From positions 1 through 64,000 of IMG/VR virus record IMGVR_UViG_3300005340_000040: a stretch of DNA of 64,000 bases; one strand, 5' to 3'. Under the pieces are notes generated by a model. That model did not search any database. It had not been told where the DNA came from and was given only the letters and a program-made list of their open reading frames with translations. The first letter of the stretch is position 1. The number at the start of each line of letters is the position of its first letter. A program made the position numbers and the translations under genes. Origin of the DNA: a virus. Below are positions 31,112 through 38,895 of the stretch, one piece after another.

Positions 31112-32272
31112 CTAGATGATCCCCTTCAACGCTTCGTCGTACGCAACGTTGATCCGCGCCTGGCTGTAGCGATCAACGATGGTTCGTTGCAGGTCCTTCG
31201 CCCACTGGGTGGGGATGGAGCTGTTGTGGCGGAACTTCACGATCCTCTTCTTGAAGTCATCCTCGGAGGGGTACGCCCAGCGGGCACCCTTGACGAAGAT
31301 CTGGCCGTCGATGCGCGAGGCCGGCACGGCGCGCAGCTGGTGGTAGATGCTCACGTACTTACCGTGCTGCAGGAAGTCCAGGTGACCCGACCATCCCGTT
31401 GCGACGATCGGGAGACCAGACGCCGCCGCCTCGAGGATCGGCAGGCCGTACCCCTCACCGTGGGTGAGTGATACGAGCGCCTTGACCTGGGGGTGACGGT
31501 AGAGGGCGGCGACCTCCCCATCGGACATGTCGCCGTGCAGCAGGTGGATCTTCGGGCCTGGGCGGCCCGCCCTCACCTCGGCGGCGAGGCCCGTGATGAG
31601 GTTCGTCGTCAGCATGCGGTCGATCAGGCTGTTTCGTCCAACGTTCGTCTTGATGACGATCCCCACCTGAGGATCGTCTCGGAACGCTTCGCACAGCCAC
31701 TTGATCGTGTAGAAAATGTTCTTACGATCGCTGTCGGGATCGCTGCCGGTGAGTTGGCCGAAGACCAAGAAGTTGAATGGCGTGGAGAACATGGGTAGAT
31801 CAACAGCGCTTCCGTCGACGATGGCGTTGCAGTACGCCTCGGGGACCACGCTCAGCGCCGGCACGGTGAGGTTGCCCAACGAACCCAGGCAAGATCGAGC
31901 ATGCTCCGACGGCACGATGACCGCTGACATGCGGTTGCAGGCCTCGACCCACTGGGGATTGCAACGGTCAGCTTCCACCATGGCTGACACACCCACGTTG
32001 GTCGACGATAGCTTCGGGTCCCACTCGTTCGGCAGCTGCAGCTGCACGGTGGCATCGCATGGGTGGTCAGCCTTGACCGACCGGTCCATGATCTCGCCAA
32101 TGAGGCCACCGTGCATGGACCGGTCCAGCAGCCACGGGGTGTCGCCCCACGCCAGCGTCGAGAAGCGCACGTTGATGTCATTTCGGCCCAGCAACCAACG
32201 GGCCAGCTGGCGAGCGTGCACGCCGTAGCCCGACTGCGTCAGCACGGGCGCTCGTAGGACGACCGTCTTCAT
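31112..32272 (-). CDS. GT4-family glycosyltransferase
   Basis: A GT-B enzyme of retaining type: the N-terminal domain begins MKTVVLRAPVLTQSGYGVHA, and the C-terminal domain has the donor-site motif HGEGYGLPILEAAASG (E-x7-E) near residues 281-296. ATG 32272 overlaps the previous stop (TGATG). With its neighbour it forms a GT pair at the end of the glycan locus nearest the tail genes. Donor and acceptor unknown. Confidence 0.82.
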   Translation of the reverse strand: MKTVVLRAPVLTQSGYGVHARQLARWLLGRNDINVRFSTLAWGDTPWLLDRSMHGGLIGEIMDRSVKADHPCDATVQLQLPNEWDPKLSSTNVGVSAMVEADRCNPQWVEACNRMSAVIVPSEHARSCLGSLGNLTVPALSVVPEAYCNAIVDGSAVDLPMFSTPFNFLVFGQLTGSDPDSDRKNIFYTIKWLCEAFRDDPQVGIVIKTNVGRNSLIDRMLTTNLITGLAAEVRAGRPGPKIHLLHGDMSDGEVAALYRHPQVKALVSLTHGEGYGLPILEAAASGLPIVATGWSGHLDFLQHGKYVSIYHQLRAVPASRIDGQIFVKGARWAYPSEDDFKKRIVKFRHNSSIPTQWAKDLQRTIVDRYSQARINVAYDEALKGII

Positions 32273-33519
32273 CAGATCTCCACACCTACCCACCGGGGGT
32301 TTCGTTGCTGCGACCAACCATCGCACAGCTGCTGCAGGGTGCGATCCCAATCGTTGATCATCCTGTCGATTGGATAGTCGCGCAGCGCATGCTCCCGGCA
32401 CCTGTGGCCCAGCTCGCGCCGCCGCTCGGGCCCGAGCTCGTGCATCTGCATGAACGCTCTAGCGACCGTCTCATGCGAAACGAAGTCCTCGTAGATGTAG
32501 GGGACCAGCTGCTGGCCCACCAACGATCGCACCTCGGGCTCGAGCGCGATGCCGTACTGCTCGCCTGTCCTGTGGTCCTCGACCTGGCGCGTTAGGCCCC
32601 CGGTCTTCAACGCGATGATCGGGTTGCCCGCCATCATCATCTCGAGCGTCGGTAGGCCGAAACCCTCGTTGCACGAGCGGTTCACCAACGTGTCGCCCAC
32701 GTTGTAGAGGCAGTTCATCTCCGGGAAACCGACGCGGTCCTTCGAGAAGACGACGTGATCCTTCATGTGCAGCATGTCGAGGACGTGGTGGAGGTTCGGC
32801 CCCTCGGGATCCATCGGATCCGTGTGCATCACCAGCGTGGCTCGCCTGTGACCGTGCACGCGTTCAAGTTCACCGAGGAACTGTTTGAACGAGACGATGA
32901 TGTCGCTCGGCATCTTGCGTCGGGCATTGCGGCTCACGAACAGGACGACGAAGTGATCGAGGCGTTCAGGGCCCAGCAGCGCACGTTTCAGGCGCATGCG
33001 CTCATCGTCGGGCAGCGGAAAGAACAGTTCGCTGGGAACAGCGTGCGGTACGTAGTGCGTCTTCTCCGGGAATCGCTGGTGCACCATCTCGTAGGTGGGC
33101 CAGTTGATGCAGTTGACCAGGTCGGTCGCCTGGTAGAGGACGCGGTTGAACTCGGGCCACGGCGGGTTGTCCCACAGGTGGTTGTAGGCGATGGGGCAGA
33201 TCTGGTGCACCTCATCCTCCATCTCCCAGACCCAGATGAACTGGCGTGGGTCCGTGAAGAGGAGCAGCACGTCCGGTCGCTCGACGGCCAGCGTCATGCG
33301 CAGGAGGTTCTTGTCACCGAAGCCGTTCGTGGGCTTGATGATGAAGTCGTCGGTCACCTTGATCGTGTCGTAGCTGTCGTGCCGGATCGCGCCCCCGAAG
33401 CAGCGGAACGTGTAGCGGCCCGTCCCGAGCAGGCCTTGGATCAGGTAGCGCGCCTGCGTGCCGACCCCCGACGTGGAGAGCGGATGGTCCGAAAGCATCA
33501 GGATCTTCTTCTTTTCCAT
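32272..33519 (-). CDS. GT4-family glycosyltransferase
   Basis: GT-B fold: start MEKKKILMLSDHPLSTSGVG, linker and Rossmann block FVVLFVSRNARRKMP near 193-207, and the donor motif NEGFGLPTLEMMMAG near 285-299. 415 residues, normal length. The 57 bases upstream to the nuclease gene contain no clear terminator. Donor and acceptor unknown. Confidence 0.82.
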   Translation of the reverse strand: MEKKKILMLSDHPLSTSGVGTQARYLIQGLLGTGRYTFRCFGGAIRHDSYDTIKVTDDFIIKPTNGFGDKNLLRMTLAVERPDVLLLFTDPRQFIWVWEMEDEVHQICPIAYNHLWDNPPWPEFNRVLYQATDLVNCINWPTYEMVHQRFPEKTHYVPHAVPSELFFPLPDDERMRLKRALLGPERLDHFVVLFVSRNARRKMPSDIIVSFKQFLGELERVHGHRRATLVMHTDPMDPEGPNLHHVLDMLHMKDHVVFSKDRVGFPEMNCLYNVGDTLVNRSCNEGFGLPTLEMMMAGNPIIALKTGGLTRQVEDHRTGEQYGIALEPEVRSLVGQQLVPYIYEDFVSHETVARAFMQMHELGPERRRELGHRCREHALRDYPIDRMINDWDRTLQQLCDGWSQQRNPRWVGVEI

Positions 33520-33576
33520 CTCACGGACCCCCGATCGGAGCGCAGCACGCCATTCTGGCAGCAGTTGTACTCACCC

Positions 33577-34464
33577 TCACGTACAGTGCTCGGTTTCCCG
33601 GTAGTCGCAGAACGTGCACGACGAGCGGTTCTTGATGGCGATCCCACGCTTGACGCTGGCGACCATGTTGTTGATGACCTTCAACGAGCGCTCCGTCGTC
33701 ACGTCGCCGACCGACGTGGTCACGAGCTCGCAGTGCGCGTCAGGTTTTGCGGCGCGCTTGAGCAGCACGAAGCCACACCGAACGTCCCGAGGGTCCGTTC
33801 CGGTCTTGCTTGACCAGTAGTTCTTGTAGAGGACCAGCTGCGCCCTGACGAGGGGGCTGGACTTCTTCTCGGCGGTCCACCCCCATCCCGTGGTCTTCCA
33901 GTCGATCAACCAGATCAACCGCTTGCCACGTGGGCCGTCGCACGTGATGATGCCGTCGATGAAGCCCTTGAACGCGTGGGGCTTGCCCTCGATGACCTCG
34001 TAGAGCAGGTGCTCAGCGTCGACGAACTCCCAATTCGGGAACGTCCGGTCGAACCACCCCGGAACGTCGCTCAGGATCGAGGCTGCTTCCTGTAGGAAGC
34101 GATCCAGGTTCTCGGGTTCGTAGCCGGGCTCGTCCCGGTTCTTCGACCAGGATTCACGGATCGCGCGGTCCGCGATGCTCGGGTCCATCGAGCGGGTGCG
34201 GAGGTATGCCTCGCAGGAGGCGTGTACCGCGGTGCCGAAGTCCAGCAGCGGTCCAGGCCGCGATAGGTCGATCTTGAGGACGTGCTTGAGCCTGTGCCGC
34301 CAGCTGCAGTCCTGCCAGTCGCGCATCTCGGAGAAGGAGACGTGCGGCTTCCCGGTCGGGAGCAGCTCAAGGCCCATCTCCAGCGCACGTGCGGTGGCTG
34401 CCTCGTCAGCTGCGGCACGCCCCGCTACGACCGGGTCGATGAAGGAAGACGCGTCATCGCTCAT
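33577..34464 (-). CDS. PD-(D/E)XK nuclease, RecB/Cas4-like with Cys cluster
   Basis: Motifs of the RecB-type nuclease: SFSEMRDWQDCSWRHRLKH near residues 44-62, FGTAVHASCEAYL near 76, the core GFIDGIIT ... LIWLIDWKTT near 169-192 (D...DxK), RAQLVLYKNYW near 209 and C-terminal Cys (SSCTFCDYRETEHC). Together with Cys49 these could hold a 4Fe-4S cluster as in Cas4/AddB. Expected activity is 5'-3' single-strand or end-resecting exonuclease, for recombination or replication. Confidence 0.82.
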   Translation of the reverse strand: MSDDASSFIDPVVAGRAAADEAATARALEMGLELLPTGKPHVSFSEMRDWQDCSWRHRLKHVLKIDLSRPGPLLDFGTAVHASCEAYLRTRSMDPSIADRAIRESWSKNRDEPGYEPENLDRFLQEAASILSDVPGWFDRTFPNWEFVDAEHLLYEVIEGKPHAFKGFIDGIITCDGPRGKRLIWLIDWKTTGWGWTAEKKSSPLVRAQLVLYKNYWSSKTGTDPRDVRCGFVLLKRAAKPDAHCELVTTSVGDVTTERSLKVINNMVASVKRGIAIKNRSSCTFCDYRETEHCT

Positions 34465-34496
34465 CCTTCATCTGTAACCACGGATCTACCGTCAGT

Positions 34497-34700
34497 TCAA
34501 CGCTGGGCTCTCCGACAGCTGAAGAAGCCTTCGCGCTCCAAGCGCTGGAGCTCGTCGTCCAGGGCCGTCAGGGAACCGCTTCCTGTCGACCTTCGTTGTG
34601 CAGCCTCCAGGCGTTCCGCCGCGGCGCGGGCCCGCTGCGGCCTCACGTCGCGCAGGAAGCCGGAGTTGGTCCACTTCAGGACCACGTCGTCATGGTGCAT
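34497..34700 (-). CDS. Possible small basic protein, 67 aa
   Basis: ATG 34700; product begins MHHDDVVLKWTNSGFLRDV and continues as an Arg/Glu-rich helix. It lies between the odd tRNA and the nuclease gene on the same strand and has no good ribosome site. The 290-base interval holds nothing else that I can support. Confidence 0.35.
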   Translation of the reverse strand: MHHDDVVLKWTNSGFLRDVRPQRARAAAERLEAAQRRSTGSGSLTALDDELQRLEREGFFSCRRAQR

Positions 34701-34757
34701 GTGCTGTAATCAGTGCCTCGTGCTGCGCACCTTGGGCGCATCGCCCGATGGTGGCTG

Positions 34758-34830
34758 AGTCCCCGACAGGATTCGAACCTGCAACGCATCCGGTTGAAAT
34801 CGGACCGCTCCGCCGTTGAGCTACGAGGAC
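34758..34830 (-). tRNA. tRNA with 8-nt anticodon loop (Glu TTC or TCA)
   Basis: On the minus strand: acceptor GTCCTCG/CGGGGAC, D-arm GCTC/GAGC, anticodon stem GTCCG/CGGAT, a 5-base variable loop, T-arm GCAGG/CCTGT with TTCGAAT, discriminator T. The anticodon loop is ATTTCAAC, eight bases. Counted from the 5' side the anticodon is TTC (Glu); from the 3' side TCA (UGA reader). It stands alone, far from the main array. Confidence 0.8.
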
Positions 34831-34838
34831 GAGCTGCT

Positions 34839-35246
34839 TCACCCTGTGCTGTTCTTGCGACGTTCCAGGCGCGCCTGGTCACGTCGCGCTGCTTCTGCTG
34901 CAAACTCCCGTTTCATCCCTCGCCAATCGTCGGCCGCGACGCGTTCAGCGGCTGAACGCCACGGCCGCAGCGTACCGTCCTCCGGGCTACCGTCCCAAGG
35001 GTCGTAGTCGAAGATGCTGACCGGGATCTTGAACTGCGAGAACAGCCAGTCGAGGCACCATTCGCACAACGAGAACTGGTAGAGCGTCATGTCGTCGAGG
35101 GCACCGTGGCCGTTTCCCGCGGTCGACAGGTAGCCTCCCCGCGCTTGCGCGTCGACCAACCCCCGAGGGGCCCGGCAGGGGTGCCCCTCGCAACCAAGCA
35201 CGCACGTCAGCCCGCACAGGTTGCAGAGGGGCTCCTGCTCGCTCAA
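34839..35246 (-). CDS. Zinc-ribbon-like phage protein, 135 aa
   Basis: Residues 8-23 hold a CNLCGLTCVLGCEGHPC Cys cluster, followed by GLVDAQARGGYLSTAGNGHG and a SLCEWCLDWLFSQFKIPV block near 78-95 with a second CxxC. The same pattern occurs in a small phage and bacterial family whose role I do not know; four or more Cys suggest a structural zinc. The start overlaps the Pth2-like stop by four bases. Confidence 0.7.
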   Translation of the reverse strand: MSEQEPLCNLCGLTCVLGCEGHPCRAPRGLVDAQARGGYLSTAGNGHGALDDMTLYQFSLCEWCLDWLFSQFKIPVSIFDYDPWDGSPEDGTLRPWRSAAERVAADDWRGMKREFAAEAARRDQARLERRKNSTG

Positions 35247-35602
35247 CCCGCTACCTTAAGCGCTAGCGGCAACGACCTGCACAGTTGGGACGTCTTCTCG
35301 TGGGGCTCGAGCGCGATCGCTGTGATTTGCCCACCGACGTCGGGCTCGCGGAACGCCGACCAGCGTATGCCCAGGTCCTTCGCCGCCGCGATGAGCCTCA
35401 TGAGCTCGACCTCGTCGGCGACCGAAAGCAGCGCGAGGTAGTTCGACGCGGCGTGCCACTCTCGGTCGACGTCGGGGTGGTCGGCGGTGAACTGCCTCAT
35501 CGCATGGCACGACTGCACGGCCTGGTACCCAGGCGCGAGGTCACTGCGTGTCACGAGGTAGAGCTTGTCGCCGGCCTTGATGGCCACCATGGTCGGGTTC
35601 AC
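35243..35602 (-). CDS. Second, divergent peptidyl-tRNA hydrolase 2-like protein
   Basis: GTG 35602 is chosen because AAGGAT lies just ahead; the ATG at 35590 is too far from it. The 119-residue product follows the Pth2 fold: KLYLVTRSDLAPGYQAVQSCHAMRQF (in two pieces, residues 13-38), YLALLSVADE near 54, a RWSAFREPDVGGQITAIALEP end block near 83-103. It lacks the N-terminal Lys and DAGRTE signature of the 10111 copy, so substrate or activity may differ. Confidence 0.75.
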   Translation of the reverse strand: MNPTMVAIKAGDKLYLVTRSDLAPGYQAVQSCHAMRQFTADHPDVDREWHAASNYLALLSVADEVELMRLIAAAKDLGIRWSAFREPDVGGQITAIALEPHEKTSQLCRSLPLALKVAG

Positions 35603-35976
35603 GATCCTTTTTCCTGCGGTCGACCGTGTGCCTGTTGCGGCCTTACCATGGCCATGACGTCCACCAGCAGCGCTTCGACCGTCGCCGTCCTGGTCGACGG
35701 GGGCGCATCGCTGTGCTCGTTCAGCAGCGCTCGCAGCCTGCCGACGTCGAGCTGGTTGTCGGGTGAGCATCGTTCGATCCTTCCGTACGTGACGCCTCGC
35801 AGCAGCCCGTAGGCCACTAGGTGGTGGCGGGCATGGACCCCCAACCGTCGCTTGGCCTCCTGCAATCGGGCCCTACGAACGCCTGCGCACCGTGCGCCCA
35901 ACGTAGCGAGCGAAACACCGGCCATGGTGAACCCACGGACCTTGGCGCGAAGCACCTGCAAACCAATTGAGTACAT
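35599..35976 (-). CDS. Unknown basic protein, 125 aa
   Basis: ATG 35976 has a near-perfect ribosome site (AGGAGG, 6-base spacer), better than the upstream ATG pair at 35994. The chain is Arg-rich and helical (LATLGARCAGVRRARLQEAK, then HHLVAYGLLRGVTYGRIER). A helix-turn-helix is possible but not clear. The stop overlaps the start of the Pth2-like gene. The 178 bases upstream (35977-36154) contain no gene that I can support; one GCTACCGATCGACGGT element there may be a promoter. Confidence 0.6.
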   Translation of the reverse strand: MYSIGLQVLRAKVRGFTMAGVSLATLGARCAGVRRARLQEAKRRLGVHARHHLVAYGLLRGVTYGRIERCSPDNQLDVGRLRALLNEHSDAPPSTRTATVEALLVDVMAMVRPQQAHGRPQEKGS

Positions 35977-36154
35977 GCTAGACCTCCTCATCAACGCTCA
36001 AAGCAACCACACCGTCGATCGGTAGCCTGCTCGAGGAGGTCCACGCACGCGCGCTTCAAGCGCATTGCATTCAGAGGAATCCGGACATGGTCGTACGGTA
36101 ACTATCGACGCTCATGCGTACAACCACCCGTTCGATGGGTGAATGCAAGCGCGA

Positions 36155-36673
36155 TCAAGCCCGCCAGGGCACGCAGCGAGCATCCGCTCGGTCGAGAGCA
36201 AGGTCGTAGACGTACGTGTCGACGTCGATGAGCGCTGTCACGATGATGGGCTCGACGTCGTTCCAGCTACCTCCCGCGAGGCCGCAGCCGATGCGTGGCA
36301 TGTGGACGCTAGCGTGGTCCCATTCACGTGCGTAGTTACCGACCTGGATCAGGCAGTTGGCGAGCGCCCCGTAGCGGATGGGAGGGGTGCCATCGTCCTT
36401 GGGTAGGATCCCGTGCTGCCCGATCATGTTGGCGACCACCACGCCGTCCCCCACCGGAACGAAGACGACCTGGCTTAGCCGCATCAGCGGCCAGGAATCG
36501 TTGCCCTGCTCCTGGTACCAGCGGCGGTAGCTCTGCTCGGCCTTGGGCCATCGCTGCGATAGCGACATGACGAACCTCCGGCCCCACGCGCCCACGTCGT
36601 TGCAGACGTGGGCGATGACCCTGTTCCCCGGGCCACGGGGGTCGGTCGCGTCGCCGGTCACGTAGTTGATCAT
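36155..36673 (-). CDS. Macrodomain protein (POA1/Appr-1''-p-like)
   Basis: ATG 36673 after AGGAG. Macrodomain landmarks: MINYVTGDATDP at the N-terminus, VIAHVCNDVGAWGRRF near 19-34 (adenosine and distal-ribose loops), GVVVANMIGQHG near 77, and MPRIGCGLAGGSWNDV near 129-144. This subtype removes the 1''-phosphate of ADP-ribose-1''-phosphate, a by-product of 2'-phosphate removal from ligated tRNA, or hydrolyses ADP-ribose esters. Its neighbour makes and breaks NAD, and RNA ligases occur elsewhere in the window. Confidence 0.88.
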   Translation of the reverse strand: MINYVTGDATDPRGPGNRVIAHVCNDVGAWGRRFVMSLSQRWPKAEQSYRRWYQEQGNDSWPLMRLSQVVFVPVGDGVVVANMIGQHGILPKDDGTPPIRYGALANCLIQVGNYAREWDHASVHMPRIGCGLAGGSWNDVEPIIVTALIDVDTYVYDLALDRADARCVPWRA

Positions 36674-36687
36674 TCGTCTCCTGAGCG

Positions 36688-37701
36688 CTAGCTCCTGCTG
36701 GTGAAGCGCTTGATGATGTGCAGATGATCGCTGAAGAACGATCGCCTGCTGGCGTCGACGTGGGCCAGCTGCATCCACCAGGCCCTGTGGGCATCGTCAG
36801 CGCCCTGGACGCGGGGCAGCACCACGTTGGGCAACCTGAAGAAGAAGGCCTTGGTGATGGATCGACCTCGGAGGTCTCGCCGCGGATGGTCGAAGGTGCC
36901 GCTGCCTCGCAGGGCGCGCCGCAATTCTGCATCGTCGAGGTTGATGCACGTCTCCTCCACCAGCTCCTTGATGCAGTTGTCGAGGAGGCGCAGCTGCGGT
37001 TCGACGTGTCCCCCGGGCAGGGCCGTGAGGCCCTGCCCGTACCGGCCGGCGCGCTCGACGACGAGGACGTGGCCGCTGCAGACGACGACGGCGTCCGTCA
37101 TCATGAAGATCGGATCCTTGGGAGCGCCGCGCCATGCCTCGTGCGAGGCCTCCACCTCCTGGAACTCGTAGTAGAGGCGTGCGTACTCCCTGGAGGAGCA
37201 CCAACGCTCCAGGAGCGGGAAGGTCTCGGGCGGGACCATGCTTTTCATGCTGATCCTGTCCTGCCGGAAGATGCGCTCCCGGACACCCGTTGCGTCGACG
37301 TCCATCCTGATCCCGGTCTCGAGGTGCTCGCCCCACGACGGGAACAACCGCAGGTAGAAGCTCGAAGCGTCCTTATGGTGCCCGATGAGCTTGACGTCGG
37401 TTGAATCACCGACGACGTTGCCGACGACGTTCTGCACGGTCGCAGCCCACAGGGCATCATCGTAGGGTTGATCCTCAACGTAGAGGACGTGGATCCGGAT
37501 CCACTCGTCGTCGCGGAGGCACGCCCTGATCATCTCCTTGCGCTGCTGCTCGGACCACGGATCCCTCACGTCGGGCGCTTGGTTCGCGCTACCGATGACG
37601 ATGATGACATGCCTCGCGTGAGCGAGCGCAAAGCGCACCGTCTCGAGGTGAGCGTTGTGGAACGGTTGGAAGCGACCGATGAGCACACCGAACTCGTGCA
37701 T
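36688..37701 (-). CDS. Bifunctional NMN adenylyltransferase/Nudix hydrolase (NadM-Nudix)
   Basis: The N-terminal half is a nucleotidyltransferase: GVLIGRFQPFHNAHLETV (residues 5-22, phosphate-binding loop) and a late ISMKS block near 149 in the position of the ISSTxxR motif. The C-terminal half is a Nudix domain with box GGHVEPQLRLL...KELVEET near 226-246. Cyanobacterial and Francisella enzymes of this build make NAD from NMN and ATP and cut ADP-ribose. It is adjacent to the macrodomain. GGAGG precedes the start. Confidence 0.88.
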   Translation of the reverse strand: MHEFGVLIGRFQPFHNAHLETVRFALAHARHVIIVIGSANQAPDVRDPWSEQQRKEMIRACLRDDEWIRIHVLYVEDQPYDDALWAATVQNVVGNVVGDSTDVKLIGHHKDASSFYLRLFPSWGEHLETGIRMDVDATGVRERIFRQDRISMKSMVPPETFPLLERWCSSREYARLYYEFQEVEASHEAWRGAPKDPIFMMTDAVVVCSGHVLVVERAGRYGQGLTALPGGHVEPQLRLLDNCIKELVEETCINLDDAELRRALRGSGTFDHPRRDLRGRSITKAFFFRLPNVVLPRVQGADDAHRAWWMQLAHVDASRRSFFSDHLHIIKRFTSRS

Positions 37702-37723
37702 GCCGTCCTCCTGCGTGTGGAAC

Positions 37724-37767
37724 CCGGCGCTTAAGCCGGTAATTCACCCCACGTTCACGTGGTGGGG
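37724..37767 (-). promoter_or_regulatory. Two hairpins and a TACCGG element between the dehydrogenase and NadM genes
   Basis: Read on the minus strand, CCCCAC...GTGGGG (arms 37762-37767 and 37747-37752) overlaps the dehydrogenase stop; then TACCGG (37741-37736) runs into CCGGC-TTAAGC-GCCGG (37724-37739). The first could end transcription, the second fits the promoter-plus-hairpin pattern seen elsewhere. Confidence 0.35.
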
Positions 37768-38768
37768 TTCTGAACCTTCCGCGTCACGGCCCTGCCCACC
37801 ATGCGCTCCCAGTCGCGGTGTTCGGGCGCCACCACCTCGAGGTTCTTCGCCCAGAGGGCCTCCATCACCGTAGGCTGCACCCTCATGCTCCGGGCCAGGT
37901 ACGTCAGCGCGTTGAGGTCCTTCGGGAAGCAGTGGCCTCGCGCGCCGGGGACGCCGTCGGCCCCGGGGACGTTCATGTGCGAACCTCCCAGGCGCCGGTC
38001 GAGCTTCGCGTACTCGAGGACCTTATCGTAGTCGATGTTCATCCCAGCAGCGTCGAGCGCATCGCAGACCTGGGCAAGCTCGCAGCTGAGGATGACGCGC
38101 GCCGCGAGCTGGACGTTGGTGAAGTACTTCACCATCTCAGCCGTGGTGCTCGACGTCTTGATGATGGGGACGGTGGGGAACGCGCTCTGGAAAAGGAGCT
38201 TCACCCTGTTGATGTGGGGCCGTGGCCCGCCCAGCACGATCCTGGTCTGGTTGCGCATGTCGTCCAGCGCGTTCGCCTCGGTCAGGAACTCGGGGTTGAA
38301 GACGACGCGCAGGCCCGTCCCAGCGAACTGGGCGTTCCAGCGCTCCGTCGAACCGGGCGGCACCGTCGACTTGACGACGGCGATGCGCTCGCCGGGGACC
38401 GAGCTGAGCTCGTTGAGGACCCGCTCGACGATCGACAGGTCGGCCTCGCCGCTCTCGTGCATGGGGGTCGGGAGGCACACGAAGAAGATGCCGCTGAACC
38501 AGCTGAACGTTTCGCACGATTGCACGAAGTTCTGGATGGCCGTGCCCTCGCTTGGTTCATTGGGATCCTGTGAGGAGGGGACGCCCGCGAGCTCGAGCAA
38601 CCTCTTCTTGTCGCCGAGGATGGCTGCGTTTCCAGGGACGGTGCCGCCGATCGCGATCTTCCCAACCTCCTTGTCGTGGACGTACACGGTGAGGCCTCGC
38701 TCGGCCAGCACCGTGGTCAACGACCCACCGACGAACCCCTGGCCTATGACGGCAACGCCCTTCTTCAT
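37755..38768 (-). CDS. UDP-glucose/GDP-mannose dehydrogenase-family protein
   Basis: An NAD-dependent nucleotide-sugar 6-dehydrogenase: N-terminal Rossmann VAVIGQGFVGGSL (residues 5-17), VKSTVPPGSTERW near 129, FNPEFLTEANALDD near 152, and catalytic Cys in GARGHCFPKDLNAL near 276-289. At 337 residues it is shorter than usual (380-450), so the C-terminal sugar-binding domain is reduced. It would oxidise a UDP- or GDP-sugar to the uronic acid for the glycan locus. Confidence 0.85.
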   Translation of the reverse strand: MKKGVAVIGQGFVGGSLTTVLAERGLTVYVHDKEVGKIAIGGTVPGNAAILGDKKRLLELAGVPSSQDPNEPSEGTAIQNFVQSCETFSWFSGIFFVCLPTPMHESGEADLSIVERVLNELSSVPGERIAVVKSTVPPGSTERWNAQFAGTGLRVVFNPEFLTEANALDDMRNQTRIVLGGPRPHINRVKLLFQSAFPTVPIIKTSSTTAEMVKYFTNVQLAARVILSCELAQVCDALDAAGMNIDYDKVLEYAKLDRRLGGSHMNVPGADGVPGARGHCFPKDLNALTYLARSMRVQPTVMEALWAKNLEVVAPEHRDWERMVGRAVTRKVQNPTT

Positions 38769-38790
38769 GGTTCCTTCTCTACATCCTGGC

Positions 38791-38895
38791 CTAGAATTTT
38801 GATCTGCCCGATGAATCTCCTGCGAACAACGATCTCGCTTCGCCCACGGGGTACTCTCGACGCGATTCTTCGATGAACTTCACGCCAACGTTCAT
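38791..38895 (-). CDS. 34-aa peptide coupled to the upstream glycosyltransferase
   Basis: ATG 38895 overlaps the glycosyltransferase stop (ATGA) and follows a strong GGGAGGT. The product, starting MNVGVKFIEESRREYPVGEA, is short and charged. The ribosome site and the overlap are the same as for real genes of this operon. Role unknown. Confidence 0.5.
   Translation of the reverse strand: MNVGVKFIEESRREYPVGEARSLFAGDSSGRSKF

Noticed and set aside
34758-34830. UGA recoding (TCA suppressor) as a genetic-code change in the phage
   Set aside because: Many genes here end in a functional TGA, often overlapping the next start codon, so UGA is used as stop throughout the window.
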